Assembly (NCBI RefSeq): GCF_011758745.1
Contig: NZ_JAANOV010000001.1
Location: 1,426,001-1,490,000 of the forward strand
Origin: Amycolatopsis granulosa
GTDB taxonomy: Bacteria > Actinomycetota > Actinomycetes > Mycobacteriales > Pseudonocardiaceae
Reading direction: 5' to 3'
Length of the DNA: 64,000 nt
Positions within the stretch are counted from its first letter, which is position 1, and each line of letters starts with the position of its first letter. Positions 35,507-44,994 of the stretch are shown piece by piece. Position numbers and translations under genes: made by a program. Under the pieces are notes generated by a model. That model was not told the origin of the DNA and did no database searches. It saw nothing but the letters and a program-made list of their open reading frames with translations.

Positions 35507-36508
35507 ATGGGACCGCGGCCCGATCCGGAGCCCACGACGCCGATCGCGGGCTGGGTCTCCCAAGGCAAGCCGTTGAAGATGGACCCGGCCTCGTTCCGGG
35601 GGTACGGCAAGAACATCGCGACCCTGCGCGGCAACCTGGAGAACGACACGCTGGTGGCGAGCACCTCGCTGCAGGGCGGCGGCAAGGACATTTCGATGAG
35701 CACCGGCGGTTTCCCGCCGGGCACGCAGATGCAGCAGCTGTGCTCGCGCAACGCGGGCGAGATGGCGGCGTTCCTGCCGGACATGGGGCAGAACATCGCG
35801 GCGATCTCGTCCGTGGCGCTGATCATGGCCGAGGTGTTCGCGGGTATGGACGGCAGCAACGCCGCGATGCTCAACGCGGTCCAGTGGGCGCTGTGCATGC
35901 CGGGCGCCACCAAGCCGGACGGTCTGCCCGCCGGCCTGGATCCGAAGCAGACCATCGAGAGCCTGATGCAGAAGAAGGGCGAGATCCGGGCCGACCCGCA
36001 CGAGGACCAGCTGATCAGCACCTTCACCTACACGGGCGTGGTCATCGAGGTGTACCGCACCGGTGACGGCGGCACGCGGAGCGTGACGAGGACCCCGGAG
36101 GGCAGGACCGAGACCCTCACCGACAAGGACGGCAAGACCGTCTACACCACCACCGTTCAGCCCGACGGGCAGACCACCACCACCAGCTACGTCAACGGCA
36201 AGCGCGCGGGCAAGACGATCACGTCCACGACCACCGAGAAGCACGGCGCGAACGTCAGCGACGAGGTCACCACCACGACGCGGTACGACGCCGAGGACAC
36301 GAAACTGAGCGTCAGCCACGACCACGTGAAAACCACCAGCTTCCCGGACGGCACCCACATCCGCGACTACTACACGGTCGACGAGAAGGGGAACCGGACC
36401 AACGAACGGCACATCGGAGCACAGGGCGACCCGGTGACCGGCGAGGACTGGGAGAAGCTCGCCCAGCAGCGCATGGACCGGTTGCGGCGGACCACGGGAG
36501 GGATGTGA
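35507..36508 (+). CDS. ESX-associated protein with Thr-rich repeats, unknown function
   Basis: The start is ATG 35507, with GGGAGGG just upstream; an earlier in-frame codon has no such site. The 333-residue product has a helical N-terminal half (residues about 20-165) with an Ala/Met-rich hydrophobic hairpin near 110-135. Its C-terminal half is beta-type and Thr-rich with short DGxT/TxTxY repeats, like YD-repeat strands. No signal peptide. It lies six bases before the PPE-like gene and after eccC, so it is probably an ESX substrate or its partner. I do not recognise a named family. Confidence 0.75.
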   Translation: MGPRPDPEPTTPIAGWVSQGKPLKMDPASFRGYGKNIATLRGNLENDTLVASTSLQGGGKDISMSTGGFPPGTQMQQLCSRNAGEMAAFLPDMGQNIAAISSVALIMAEVFAGMDGSNAAMLNAVQWALCMPGATKPDGLPAGLDPKQTIESLMQKKGEIRADPHEDQLISTFTYTGVVIEVYRTGDGGTRSVTRTPEGRTETLTDKDGKTVYTTTVQPDGQTTTTSYVNGKRAGKTITSTTTEKHGANVSDEVTTTTRYDAEDTKLSVSHDHVKTTSFPDGTHIRDYYTVDEKGNRTNERHIGAQGDPVTGEDWEKLAQQRMDRLRRTTGGM

Positions 36509-36514
36509 CGGGGC

Positions 36515-38662
36515 ATGGCGGACGAGGACGACCCGTATTTCGGGTACAACGAGAACTCCCTCGAGCCCGGTTACGTCGCGCCGCCGTTCCTGCCGGGCTA
36601 CAAGCCACCGGCCAACCCGTTCATCTCCAAGCCGCCGGCGTTCTACTACTCCGACGGCTGGAAGGGCAATGACAACGGCCGGGGGGACGACAACGGCGCC
36701 GCCGGGGGCGACAGCTCCGGCCAGATCGACAACGCCGACATCGACGTCATCAACAAGTGGATCATGGGCGAGCAGCCCGGCACCACGGCCGAACGCGCGC
36801 AGCAGTGGTCGAACGTCGCGCAGCTGCTGCAGGACACCGCCCAGGCCCTGCACGACCAGACCCAGACCCTCGCGGAACACTGGGAGTCGCCCGGCGCGAA
36901 GGCGGTGTTCCTGGAGAAGGTCGGCATGACGCTGGCCTACCTGCGGGTGTGGGAGGACGCGGCGATCAAGAACTCGGTCGCGCTGCACGGCCTGTCCAAC
37001 GTCATGTACGAGGCGCAGGCCGAAATGCGGGTCCTGTACCAGGAGTACGCCGCCGTCACGGGCGCCTTGCAGTACCTGGCCGACCAGCCGGGCGTGGGCA
37101 CACAGTACGGCTACTACAAGGTCATGCCGCAGCGCAAGGTCGACGAGACGAAGGACGAGTACACCGACAAGGCGCGGAAGCTGGCGCACAAGTACGCCGG
37201 TGAGTACTCGCCCTACATCGCCACACTCCAGGCGGGACACGCGAAGGCGCTGGACCCGATCAACGCGATCGCGCACCCGGAGGCACTGGGGGTGGACCTG
37301 CCGGACGTGCCGCCGCCGGGTGCTCCGCCGGGCGCTCCGGGTGGGCCGCCGCCGGGTGCGCCGCCCGGAGGTCCGAACGGGGCGCCGCCCGGGGGCCCGA
37401 AGAACCGCACGCCGCCGACCGGTACACCGCCCGGGGGCCCGAAGCACCCGCCGAAGAACTTCACGAACCGGCCGCCCGGGCCGGGTGGCCCGAAGACGCC
37501 GCCGGGTACCCCGCCCGCCGCACCGCCCCCGGCGCCGAAGAACCTGGTGCCGCCGGGTACGCCCCCGCCCGCGACGCCACCGGCTCCCGCCCCCGCGACG
37601 CCACCGCCGGGCACGCCGCCGCCCGCGTTCGCCGGCCTGCCGCCGGGTTTGCTGCCCAACGGCTTCCGCGGCGGCAAGATCCCGCCCGCGTCGTTCGGCG
37701 GTAACAAGCCGTCGCCGGGCCTGTTCGACGGGTCGAAGGCGCCGAACGCCGCGCCGCCGACGCTCGGCTCCACCTCGCCGGACACCTCCGCCGGTGCCCC
37801 GCCCGGTGGCTTCCCGTCGTCGTCGGCGCCGAACAGCCTCTACCCGCCGGGCACGATCACGCCGCCACCGGGCGGTCAGGTGCCGGAGAATCCGAAGGAG
37901 AAGTCCCCGGGTGCGAACCAGCCCGGGATTCCCTCCTACGGCGAGCAGTCCTTCACCGACCACCTGGAGATGGAGGCGAAGAGCGCCGCCCAGCAGCAGG
38001 CGTCCGCCGCGCCGCCGCCTTCGCTGCCGCCGGGCTCGTCGGCGCCCGGCTCCACCGCGGGGGAGAAAACCGGGTCACCATCGGGTCTGCCCGGGCACAC
38101 CGAGCAGTCACCCGCTTTCCAGGCGCCGCCGAGCACCACCCCACCGGTGCTGGGCAACGACAAGAAGCGCAAACAGCGCGCCGGCAGCAAGGCCGAGGCG
38201 CCGGCCGTGCCGCAGGACGGGCCGGGGCTGGGCGCGCCGCCGGTGCTGTCCAACCCGCACCGCAAACCACCGGAGAAGACGTTCACCGAGAAGCAGCGTG
38301 AGCGCAAGCGGGCGCCGCGGCCGGCGGTGCCCGGGTCGGAGTTCGCGGCGAACCTGCCGGCCGGGATCGCCCCGGTGTTCGACGGCCGCTTCTCCACGGA
38401 GGAATACGTGGTCGGTCCGGCCGGGGAGATCCCGTCGGTGCTGCAGGCGGCCGCGCCCGTGGTGTCCGCACCGGACCGGCACGCCAAGCCGGTCGTGCAC
38501 GCCGACCGCGCCACCCGGGTGGCCAAGCCGGCCGAGAAGACGCCGGTCCGGGAGGACACGGCCTTCGAGGTGGAGACGCCGGGCGGCCCCGTCGTCGCGG
38601 GCGGCCAGGAGGAGCGGCGGCAGAGTCCGGCCGGACCGTCCCCTCTGGACGGACGGACCTGA
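36515..38662 (+). CDS. PPE/EspI-like proline-rich ESX substrate
   Basis: A 715-residue protein. Residues about 75-240 are helical with a WxxxG-type turn (AEHWESPGAKAVF), like the WXG100/PPE fold. Residues about 265-470 are a low-complexity PPG/PPGGP linker, and the rest is Pro/Ala-rich with charged patches. EspI and PPE-type proteins of mycobacterial ESX loci have this layout. It follows the preceding gene by six bases and likely forms a substrate pair with it. It ends at a strong hairpin. Confidence 0.7.
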   Translation: MADEDDPYFGYNENSLEPGYVAPPFLPGYKPPANPFISKPPAFYYSDGWKGNDNGRGDDNGAAGGDSSGQIDNADIDVINKWIMGEQPGTTAERAQQWSNVAQLLQDTAQALHDQTQTLAEHWESPGAKAVFLEKVGMTLAYLRVWEDAAIKNSVALHGLSNVMYEAQAEMRVLYQEYAAVTGALQYLADQPGVGTQYGYYKVMPQRKVDETKDEYTDKARKLAHKYAGEYSPYIATLQAGHAKALDPINAIAHPEALGVDLPDVPPPGAPPGAPGGPPPGAPPGGPNGAPPGGPKNRTPPTGTPPGGPKHPPKNFTNRPPGPGGPKTPPGTPPAAPPPAPKNLVPPGTPPPATPPAPAPATPPPGTPPPAFAGLPPGLLPNGFRGGKIPPASFGGNKPSPGLFDGSKAPNAAPPTLGSTSPDTSAGAPPGGFPSSSAPNSLYPPGTITPPPGGQVPENPKEKSPGANQPGIPSYGEQSFTDHLEMEAKSAAQQQASAAPPPSLPPGSSAPGSTAGEKTGSPSGLPGHTEQSPAFQAPPSTTPPVLGNDKKRKQRAGSKAEAPAVPQDGPGLGAPPVLSNPHRKPPEKTFTEKQRERKRAPRPAVPGSEFAANLPAGIAPVFDGRFSTEEYVVGPAGEIPSVLQAAAPVVSAPDRHAKPVVHADRATRVAKPAEKTPVREDTAFEVETPGGPVVAGGQEERRQSPAGPSPLDGRT

Positions 38663-38677
38663 CCGGAGCCGCGGTCG

Positions 38678-38710
38678 CGGTGGTGCCCCGCCCGGCGCGG
38701 GGCACCACCT
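38678..38710. terminator. Bidirectional terminator between PPE-like and eccE-side genes
   Basis: Perfect 12-13 bp inverted repeat (GGTGGTGCCCCG and its complement) with a short loop, 16 bases after the PPE-like stop and 74 bases from the stop of the facing gene. Confidence 0.8.
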
Positions 38711-38783
38711 GGCACGCCTGGCGCTGGGCGGAGGCCCACTACCCACGAGGGCCGGCCAGGGGCACCGGCGTCCCCGCCCGGGA

Positions 38784-39830
38784 TCAGTACCGGCCGGGCC
38801 GGCCCAGCCGCTCGCGCTCCGCCGGCGCCGGATCCACCCACACGTAGTGGTTGGTCTCCCCCGCCAGCACGGCCAGCATGTCGTCGCGCAGCACCTGGAG
38901 TTGCTGGGACGTCCGCTGGGTCAACTGGAGCGCCGGCGCCAGCAGCGCGGCCTCGTTGGGCGTGAGCCGCTGCATCAGGACCAGGTCCGAGCCCGGCACC
39001 GCGCCGACGCGTTCCGGCGTGAGGCGGCGGTGCAACAGCACCCTGGTCTGCCACGCTTCCGGCTCGCTCTGGGTCTGCGGCGCGTCGTGCAGGCACAGCA
39101 CCGGCGCGTCCGCGCTGGCGCTCATCGCGGGCGGTGATCCCGGCGCCACCACGGCGACGCGGTCGGTGCGGCCGGTCGCGGACCGTCCCAGTTGGACCCA
39201 GTCGGCCGGGTGCTGCGAGAAGACCAGCAGACGCGCACCGGCCCGCAGCGCGCGGTAGGCCATCAGCCGGGCCGCCCAGGCCCCGCCGATCAGGCTCACC
39301 GACACCGGTTCCGGCCGGAACAGCGTCAACGCCACCGGGAAGCCGTTCTGGTCGCGACCGAGCGGCAGGCCGACCGACGACGCGGAGATCTGCAGCAGTT
39401 CCAGCGCGGCGTCCGACGCGTGGTGCGCGCCGATCCGCAGGCGCGGGATCGACCGGTGCCGTCGCGTGCGCCAGTCCCGGTGCTCCCGTGGCGCGACGGT
39501 CGCCGGCCCGGCGGGGCCGGGTCCGGGCGGGCCGGGCGGCATCGGGGCCGGGAGGCCCACGGCGAGCGCGGGCCGCGCGACCTCCACGGTGGTCGCGGTC
39601 GCGGTCGCGGCGGCCTCGGAACCCGCCTGTTGCCGCGTCCGCGCCGGAGCCGCAACGGCGACGACGGCAGGGGCCGACGGTACCGCCGGGGCGCCGAGCA
39701 CGGCCTGCCCCTGCGGTGGCGGCGGCTGCGGCTGCGGCTGGGCCTGCGCCGGCGGAACCGGCGGCCTGGGCCGCGCCATCGCCTGCGCCGGCGGCTGCGG
39801 CCGCGACGGCGGGTGTTGCCCGGCGTTCAT
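38784..39830 (-). CDS. EccE-coupled ESX-associated protein, unknown function
   Basis: The start is ATG 39830, six bases after GGGGGAGG, and it overlaps the eccE stop (ATGA). The 348-residue product has a Pro/Ala/Gln-rich N-terminal third and a C-terminal alpha/beta domain from about residue 120 (RLRIGAHHASDAALELL...). That domain includes SVSLIGGAWAARLMAYRAL, which looks like the core of a P-loop ATPase fold without the GKS/T motif. No membrane helix. Tight coupling to eccE suggests a cytoplasmic accessory of the ESX channel; the function is unknown. Confidence 0.7.
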   Translation of the reverse strand: MNAGQHPPSRPQPPAQAMARPRPPVPPAQAQPQPQPPPPQGQAVLGAPAVPSAPAVVAVAAPARTRQQAGSEAAATATATTVEVARPALAVGLPAPMPPGPPGPGPAGPATVAPREHRDWRTRRHRSIPRLRIGAHHASDAALELLQISASSVGLPLGRDQNGFPVALTLFRPEPVSVSLIGGAWAARLMAYRALRAGARLLVFSQHPADWVQLGRSATGRTDRVAVVAPGSPPAMSASADAPVLCLHDAPQTQSEPEAWQTRVLLHRRLTPERVGAVPGSDLVLMQRLTPNEAALLAPALQLTQRTSQQLQVLRDDMLAVLAGETNHYVWVDPAPAERERLGRPGRY

Positions 39831-41008
39831 CGTGCACCTCCCCCGCTCGGGGCCGAAGCATACACGGCCGGCGCGTGCTGACCGTCCAAACGGGACACCC
39901 GGGCCCCGTTGCGCTGCGCGAGGGTACGGACCAGGTCGCACACCTGCGCGTACCGCTGCGGGGTCGCCGCGACCCGGACCAGGCATCGCAGCATGGTGCC
40001 CTCGTAGGACGGTTCGAGCAGCACCGCGGTGCTGACCAGGTCCGCGGGCAGTTCGGCGAGCGCGGCGAGCAGGCCGGTACCGCGATCCGGGTCCGGCCAG
40101 GACTGGATCCAGAAGCAACCGTGCGCCAGCCGCGCCGAGTGCCAGGCCTCCCAGTCCTCGTGCACCCCGGCCGGGCCGCCGCCGGGCCGCAGGTCGCAGG
40201 ACCGGGCCAGCGCGTCGACGACCTCGTCGGCCGTCAGCATCCGGGCCGGCAGGCCGCGGCGCCGCAGCACCCGTTCCGCACGACGGGTGATCTCGGCGAG
40301 GACCGCGGGCACGTCCAGGCGCCCCGTCGCCGAGTCGATCATCGACTCGGCGACCGCCGTGGCGTCCAGCCGGACCGCCACCCACAGCACGCGGTCACGG
40401 GTTCCGGCGTCCCGCCCGGGCACCGAGTGCGTCACCACCTGGATGACGACACCGGCCTGTTCGGCCTCGGCGGCGGTGCGGGCCAGCGCCGCGAGCGGCA
40501 CGGGCGGGTTCGCGACCGCCGCGCCGCCGCCGACCTCCAGCACGGCGAACCAGCCCGCTTCGTCGCTGCCCATGCCGAGCTTGCTGCCGCCGGGGCCGTC
40601 GATGTTCTCCACCACGAGATCCGGCACCAGCTCGCACAACGCGGTGAGCCGCGGGTCGTCCCGCCGCTCACCCGCGGTGCCCCGGCGGGACCGGAACCCC
40701 ATCCACAGCATCAGGCTCTCGGTCCACCAGCGGCCCTGGGATCGCCCGAACATCAGCACGATCGCGGCGAGACCGATCACGCCCGCCACGATCAGCGCCC
40801 ACATCTTCTGCACGCCGACGGCCGCGACGACCACGAGCACGACCTCGAACGCCAGGAGGCGGGCCAGGCTCACCACCCCGAGCCGTCCCCGGCCGCGTGC
40901 GGGGCGGAACCACGCCTGCCGTCTGGCCTGGGCGCGCAGTTCGACGGAGCCGCCGCCACGCGCGTCGAACTGCGCAGCGGCCTGCGGCTGCTGACCGGTC
41001 GTGATCAC
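39827..41008 (-). CDS. eccE: Type VII secretion protein EccE
   Basis: I prefer the GTG at 41008 (GGAAGGGG eight bases before) over an in-frame GTG at 41026 that has no binding site; the product is 393 residues. Two adjacent membrane helices lie near residues 45-95 (LLAFEVVLVVVAAVGV and MWALIVAGVIGLAAIVLMF), followed by a cytoplasmic/periplasmic domain with YxxxxD-type repeats typical of EccE. EccE sits at the periphery of the ESX membrane complex. Together with eccB, C and D this completes the core. Confidence 0.85.
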   Translation of the reverse strand: MITTGQQPQAAAQFDARGGGSVELRAQARRQAWFRPARGRGRLGVVSLARLLAFEVVLVVVAAVGVQKMWALIVAGVIGLAAIVLMFGRSQGRWWTESLMLWMGFRSRRGTAGERRDDPRLTALCELVPDLVVENIDGPGGSKLGMGSDEAGWFAVLEVGGGAAVANPPVPLAALARTAAEAEQAGVVIQVVTHSVPGRDAGTRDRVLWVAVRLDATAVAESMIDSATGRLDVPAVLAEITRRAERVLRRRGLPARMLTADEVVDALARSCDLRPGGGPAGVHEDWEAWHSARLAHGCFWIQSWPDPDRGTGLLAALAELPADLVSTAVLLEPSYEGTMLRCLVRVAATPQRYAQVCDLVRTLAQRNGARVSRLDGQHAPAVYASAPSGGGAR

Positions 41009-41257
41009 CTGCGGAGCCCCTTCCACCAGCCAACGATATAGCCGGACCCCGCCATGATCACCGCACGAAAACCCGCGGTGTTCGCGGCGGACCCGTAGCC
41101 GCCCCGCACCCTACCGCGACCCGGCGCGCCAGGGCTGGTGATGACCTGGCGTTTTCCCCTTGGCCGCGCGGCGCCGCGGTGTCGGTTCCGTGCCAGGGCG
41201 TTCGGCCACGCTGGCACCGGAAGCGCACTCTCTCCTGGCTGTCGGAGGCAACGGCAG

Positions 41258-42178
41258 GTGACCCCACCGCTCTTCGAGCCGGCCGATCCGGTCCGGACGT
41301 ACCTCAACGGCATCAGCCGGTCCGAGCTGCTGACCCTGGAGGAGGAGGTCGTCCTCGCGAAACGGATCGAGGCGGGTCTCTACGCGCAGCACGTCCTGGC
41401 GACCACGCCGATCGCCGACCCGGAACGCCGCGCGGACCTGCAGCTCGTCGCCGACGAGGGCCGCGAGGCGAAGAACCGGCTGCTGGAGGCGAACCTGCGG
41501 CTGGTGGTCAGCATCGCCAAGCGTTACACCGGGCGCGGCATGTCGTTGCTGGACCTGATCCAGGAGGGCAACCTCGGGCTGATCCGCGCGGTGGAGAAGT
41601 ACGACTACACGCCGGGGTTCAAGTTCTCCACCTACGCGACGTGGTGGATCCGCCAGGCGATCAGCCGGGCGCTGGCGGACCAGTCCCGCACCATCCGGAT
41701 CCCGGTGCACCTGGCCGAACAGGTCAACCGGGTGCTGGCCGCCCGGCGGGAGCTGGCCGTCCGGCTTGGCCGGGAACCCGGGCACGAGGACATCGCCGCG
41801 GAACTGAGCCTGACGCCGTTCCAGGTGATCGAGCTGCTGTCCTACAACGAGGAGCCGATCAGCCTGGATCAGACGGTCGGCACGGACGGCACCAGCGTGC
41901 TCGCGGATTTCCTGTGCCACCCGGCGCGGCCCGGCGTGCCGTCGTCGTACCACGTGCTGCGCCGGGAGATCGACGATCTGCTGGGCACGCTCACCGCCCG
42001 CGAGCAGCAGGTGATCCGGCTGCGGTGTGGTCTGGACGACGGCCGTCAGCGCACCCTCGAGGAGGTCGGCCGCGAGCTCGGCGTCACCCGCGAGCGGATC
42101 CGCCAGATCGAGCGGCGCACGCTGGACAAGCTACGTGAGCAGTCCCGCACCAGCCGGCTGCAGGCCTACGTCTCCTGA
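41258..42178 (+). CDS. Group 2 (HrdD/SigB-like) RNA polymerase sigma factor
   Basis: The start is GTG 41258, nine bases after GGAGG; the longer frame upstream is unlikely. The 306-residue product has region 1.2 ([16 protein letters not shown]), region 2 ([35 protein letters not shown]), region 3 and region 4 with the [23 protein letters not shown]. It lacks the long N-terminal part of the primary sigma factor, so it is an alternative factor of the actinobacterial HrdD/SigB type. It diverges from eccE; there is no direct evidence that it controls the ESX genes. Confidence 0.9.
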   Translation: MTPPLFEPADPVRTYLNGISRSELLTLEEEVVLAKRIEAGLYAQHVLATTPIADPERRADLQLVADEGREAKNRLLEANLRLVVSIAKRYTGRGMSLLDLIQEGNLGLIRAVEKYDYTPGFKFSTYATWWIRQAISRALADQSRTIRIPVHLAEQVNRVLAARRELAVRLGREPGHEDIAAELSLTPFQVIELLSYNEEPISLDQTVGTDGTSVLADFLCHPARPGVPSSYHVLRREIDDLLGTLTAREQQVIRLRCGLDDGRQRTLEEVGRELGVTRERIRQIERRTLDKLREQSRTSRLQAYVS

Positions 42179-42344
42179 CGCCGCGACGCGAAGTCCGCAG
42201 CGCCGCCGCGCCGCCACCGTACCGGCGCCGGTGACCTGCGCGTTCGATCTCCCGTCGCGGTCAGCCCGGCGGTCCCGGTCCGGCAGCGGGGCCGGGCACA
42301 CTGACCGCATAGCGACCGTCGAGGGGGAAGATGGGCAGGCTGAC

Positions 42345-42509
42345 GTGGCTGACACGAAGTCCCGCTGCCGCACGTGCGGGGATTGGGACGGCTGGATCCT
42401 GGAGACCGACGTCGATCCGGTGACCGGTCTCGTCACCTCGCACGAGGCGCCGTGCCCGTGGTGCCGTCCGGCTTCGCGGCACCAGGAGGATCCGTTCCGG
42501 CCGTGGTGA
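42345..42509 (+). CDS. Zinc-ribbon miniprotein
   Basis: A 54-residue frame with two CxxC pairs (CRTCGDWDGW and CPWC) spaced as a zinc ribbon, and an acidic DPVTGLVTSHEAP linker. The pattern and good codon use support a real gene, though the GTG start has only a weak binding site. Function unknown. Confidence 0.6.
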   Translation: MADTKSRCRTCGDWDGWILETDVDPVTGLVTSHEAPCPWCRPASRHQEDPFRPW

Positions 42510-42597
42510 AATTCGCAGCCCAGATGTAATACGTAGCGCTTGCAGGATCGTTCAACAATTGAGTACGGTCGCGGCACCCGAACGAACCGGAGTCGCC

Positions 42598-43470
42598 ATG
42601 GCCGCTGTGCTCGAGGTCGTCGACAGCGGGCCGCTGTCGACGGTGCAGGACCTGGGCCGGCCCGGGTACGCCGACATCGGTGTGACCGCGTCCGGCGCCG
42701 CCGACCGCGCCTCGCTGAAGCTCGCGAACCACCTGGTGGGCAACAGCGCCGGCGCGGCGGCGATCGAGGTGACGTTCGGCGGGTTCGCCGCCCGCGCGAG
42801 CCGGGACCTCGTCGTGGCCGTGACGGGTGCACCGAGCCCGATCACCGTGGGCCGGACGAGTGCCCCGATGAACTCGCCGCTGCGGATCCCGGCGGGCACC
42901 GAGTTCCGGCTGGGATGGCCGGCCACCGGGCTGCGCAGTTACGTGGCGGTCCAGGGCGGTGTGACGGTCGAACCCGTCCTCGGTTCGCGGGCGACGGACC
43001 TGCTGACCGGGCTGGGACCGGATCCGTTGCGGCGCGGGATGGTTCTCCCACTGGGCGACCCGGTTCGCCCCGCGGCGCCGCACGGCGAGGCGCCGGTCTG
43101 CGCTCCCCCGTCGGACGAGCTGACGCTGCGCATGATCCCCGGTCCGCGCGACGACTGGTTCGCCGAGTCGGCGTCGCGGACCCTGCTGTCGCAGCCCTAC
43201 GTCGTGACCTCGGAGAGCAACCGCATCGGAATCCGGCTGGACGGGCCGGTGCTGCCCCGCGCGCAGCAGGGGGAACTGGTCAGCGAGGGCATCGTGGCCG
43301 GAGCGTTGCAGGTGCCGCCGTCCGGAAGGCCGACGCTGTTCCTCGCCGACCACCCGGTGACCGGGGGTTACCCGGTGATCGCGGTGGTGGTGACCGAGGA
43401 CGTCGACAAAGCGGCCCAGGCACGCCCGGGGATGCGGATGCGGTTCACCCTCGCCGACGTGCCAGCCTAG
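42598..43470 (+). CDS. pxpC: PxpC-like 5-oxoprolinase subunit (biotin-dependent carboxyltransferase family)
   Basis: The start is ATG 42598, five bases after GGAG. The 290-residue product is of the KipA/PxpC family: LEVVDSGPLSTVQDLGRPGYADIGVTASGAAD at the N-terminus, IEVTFGG, YVAVQGGV, LGSRATDLLTG, and a C-terminal SNRIGIRLDGP, LVSEGI, HPVTGGYPVIA. PxpC works with PxpA and PxpB to open 5-oxoproline with ATP. Neither partner is here, so it acts with genes elsewhere or has another role. Confidence 0.85.
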   Translation: MAAVLEVVDSGPLSTVQDLGRPGYADIGVTASGAADRASLKLANHLVGNSAGAAAIEVTFGGFAARASRDLVVAVTGAPSPITVGRTSAPMNSPLRIPAGTEFRLGWPATGLRSYVAVQGGVTVEPVLGSRATDLLTGLGPDPLRRGMVLPLGDPVRPAAPHGEAPVCAPPSDELTLRMIPGPRDDWFAESASRTLLSQPYVVTSESNRIGIRLDGPVLPRAQQGELVSEGIVAGALQVPPSGRPTLFLADHPVTGGYPVIAVVVTEDVDKAAQARPGMRMRFTLADVPA

Positions 43471-43473
43471 GGG

Positions 43474-43520
43474 CCGGGTTCGCGGGCTCCGGTGACGGAG
43501 CACCCGCTCACTGAACCCGG
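43474..43520 (+). terminator. Hairpin after pxpC
   Basis: CCGGGTTC and GAACCCGG enclose GCGGG...CCCGC and TCCG...CGGA, giving a long stem with small bulges starting four bases after the pxpC stop. Confidence 0.65.
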
Positions 43521-43906
43521 AGTGGACACTCCTCGGGCCGATCCCCGAATTTGGCTCGTGAGGACGCGCAGTGGAAGTAGGGCCCGGGCAGCGGCAGGAG
43601 CTCGGTGGCCGCGATCGCCGTTGCCGATCCGGAAGGTCCACATCGGACCTGGCTGGCACCGGCCTGCCGTCCCGGCGTCCGTCCGGCAGCTGCTGTGCCG
43701 GGTCGTCGTGCTCCGCCACCGGCCGTGCGGGCCGCCGGGCTGCCGGCACCGCGGGCGTGAGCACGCGAAAGGTGAGCCCGGTTCACCGACGTGTTCTCGT
43801 TCACTGAAGCGGGTGTATATCGTTTCGTGATCGGGCCGCGGGGAAAACGGGTTCTGGTTCCGGGAAATGAACCGAAATGCCTTCGAGTGTGAAGGAGGTT
43901 CCTACC
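43521..43906. other. Non-coding stretch upstream of the NlpC/P60 gene
   Basis: No frame here has convincing codon use. The first part is GC-rich; the last 100 bases are less so, with TATATCG near 43816 as a possible promoter element and GGAGG before the next gene. A c-di-AMP (ydaO) riboswitch is often found before such hydrolase genes, but I could not match its conserved core. Confidence 0.4.
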
Positions 43907-44350
43907 GTGCCCACTCGAATACGCAGAATGATCACCGTGCCGATCACGTGCGCCGTCGCGGTCCTGGCGTTCACCGCGCCCGCGACCGCGGCGCAGCTGT
44001 CCACAGGCGACCGTATCGTGCACGCCGCGGCTGCACAGGCCGGAAAGCCCTACCGTTCCGGCGGTACCGGTCCGGGCGGGTTCGACTGCTCCGGCCTGGC
44101 GCAGTACGCGCACAAGCAGGTCGGCATCACCCTGCCCCGGACCGCCCGGGCGCAGCGGACGGCGGTCCGCGGCGTGTCCAAGCCGGACAAGCGGCCCGGC
44201 GACCTGGTGTTCTTCGCCAGCGGCGGCAAGGTTTACCACGTGGGTATCTACGCCGGGGACAACAAGATCTGGGCCGCTCCGGAATCGGGTGACGTGGTCC
44301 GGTTGCAAACCATCTGGACCAGTTCCTACACCGTCGGCCGGGCTTGGTGA
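43907..44350 (+). CDS. Secreted NlpC/P60 family cell-wall peptidase
   Basis: The start is GTG 43907, eight bases after GGAGG. The 147-residue product has a signal peptide (basic start, then VPITCAVAVLAFTAPATAA) and a minimal NlpC/P60 domain: catalytic Cys in GGFDCSGLAQY, His in VYHVGIYAG, plus the usual RTARAQR and PGDLVFF segments. These enzymes cut peptidoglycan stem peptides. There is no substrate-binding domain, so activity may depend on other wall proteins. Confidence 0.88.
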   Translation: MPTRIRRMITVPITCAVAVLAFTAPATAAQLSTGDRIVHAAAAQAGKPYRSGGTGPGGFDCSGLAQYAHKQVGITLPRTARAQRTAVRGVSKPDKRPGDLVFFASGGKVYHVGIYAGDNKIWAAPESGDVVRLQTIWTSSYTVGRAW

Positions 44351-44354
44351 TCCC

Positions 44355-44391
44355 CGCCGCGGGGCATCCGGCGAACCGGTGCCCCGCGGCG
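44355..44391. terminator. Bidirectional hairpin between NlpC/P60 and TetR genes
   Basis: Perfect 12-bp arms (CGCCGCGGGGCA and complement) with a 13-base loop that itself contains a CCGG/CCGG pair, filling the gap between the two convergent genes. Confidence 0.8.
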
Positions 44392-44985
44392 TCATCCGGA
44401 GATCACCGCCGAAACGGCGTCCCGGGCGCATTCCTCGGCCATCACCGGATCCGGTGGCTCACCCATCAGGACCAGCCGGTGGTACAGCGGCGCCGTCGCC
44501 ATCACCACGACCCGGTGCGCGTCCACCCCGTCCGGCAGCTCCCCGCGCGCCTGGGCCCGCGACACCACCACCGCGCACCGCCGGTACCGGTCGCGCCAGA
44601 ACGCGCGCAACGCGGCCGCCGCCGGGGCCGACCGGAACGACGCCGCGATCAACGCCCGGGTCACCGACGAGGTGTCCCGCAGCGACTCGAACACCTCCCG
44701 GTTCACCGCGATCAGGTCACCCAGCAGTGAACCGGTGTCCGCCGGTGCCCAATCGTCCTGTGCCGCCGCGTCGAACACGTCCGCCAGCAGGCCGCCCACG
44801 TCCCGCCACCGCCGGTACACCGTCGCCCGGTGCACCCCGGAGCGTTCGGCGACGGAGTCGATGCTCAGCCCGTCGAACCCGGACTCGACCAGCAGGGACG
44901 TGACCGCATCCAGGACCCGCGCGCGGGTCCGGGCGGTGCGGCCGCCGGGGCGGCGCAAACCGGTTGCACCGGCCGACTCGCTCAT
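44392..44985 (-). CDS. TetR family regulator divergent from the Vgb-type gene
   Basis: 197 residues with an N-terminal TetR HTH (RVLDAVTSLLVESGFDGLSIDSVAERSGVHRATVYRRW) and a C-terminal ligand domain of the TetR_C_11 kind (ALIAASFRSAPAAAALRAFWRDRY). Its start is 42 bp from the divergent Vgb-type gene with a palindrome between them, so it probably represses both. Confidence 0.88.
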   Translation of the reverse strand: MSESAGATGLRRPGGRTARTRARVLDAVTSLLVESGFDGLSIDSVAERSGVHRATVYRRWRDVGGLLADVFDAAAQDDWAPADTGSLLGDLIAVNREVFESLRDTSSVTRALIAASFRSAPAAAALRAFWRDRYRRCAVVVSRAQARGELPDGVDAHRVVVMATAPLYHRLVLMGEPPDPVMAEECARDAVSAVISG

Positions 44986-44994
44986 GTCAGCATC

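Noticed and set aside
43521-43906. c-di-AMP (ydaO) riboswitch before the NlpC/P60 gene
   Set aside because: Such riboswitches often precede cell-wall hydrolases, but I cannot match the conserved core or its paired stems here.
43508-44431. Minus-strand 307-codon frame
   Set aside because: Overlaps the well-supported NlpC/P60 gene and a terminator; no recognisable domain and shadow-like composition.
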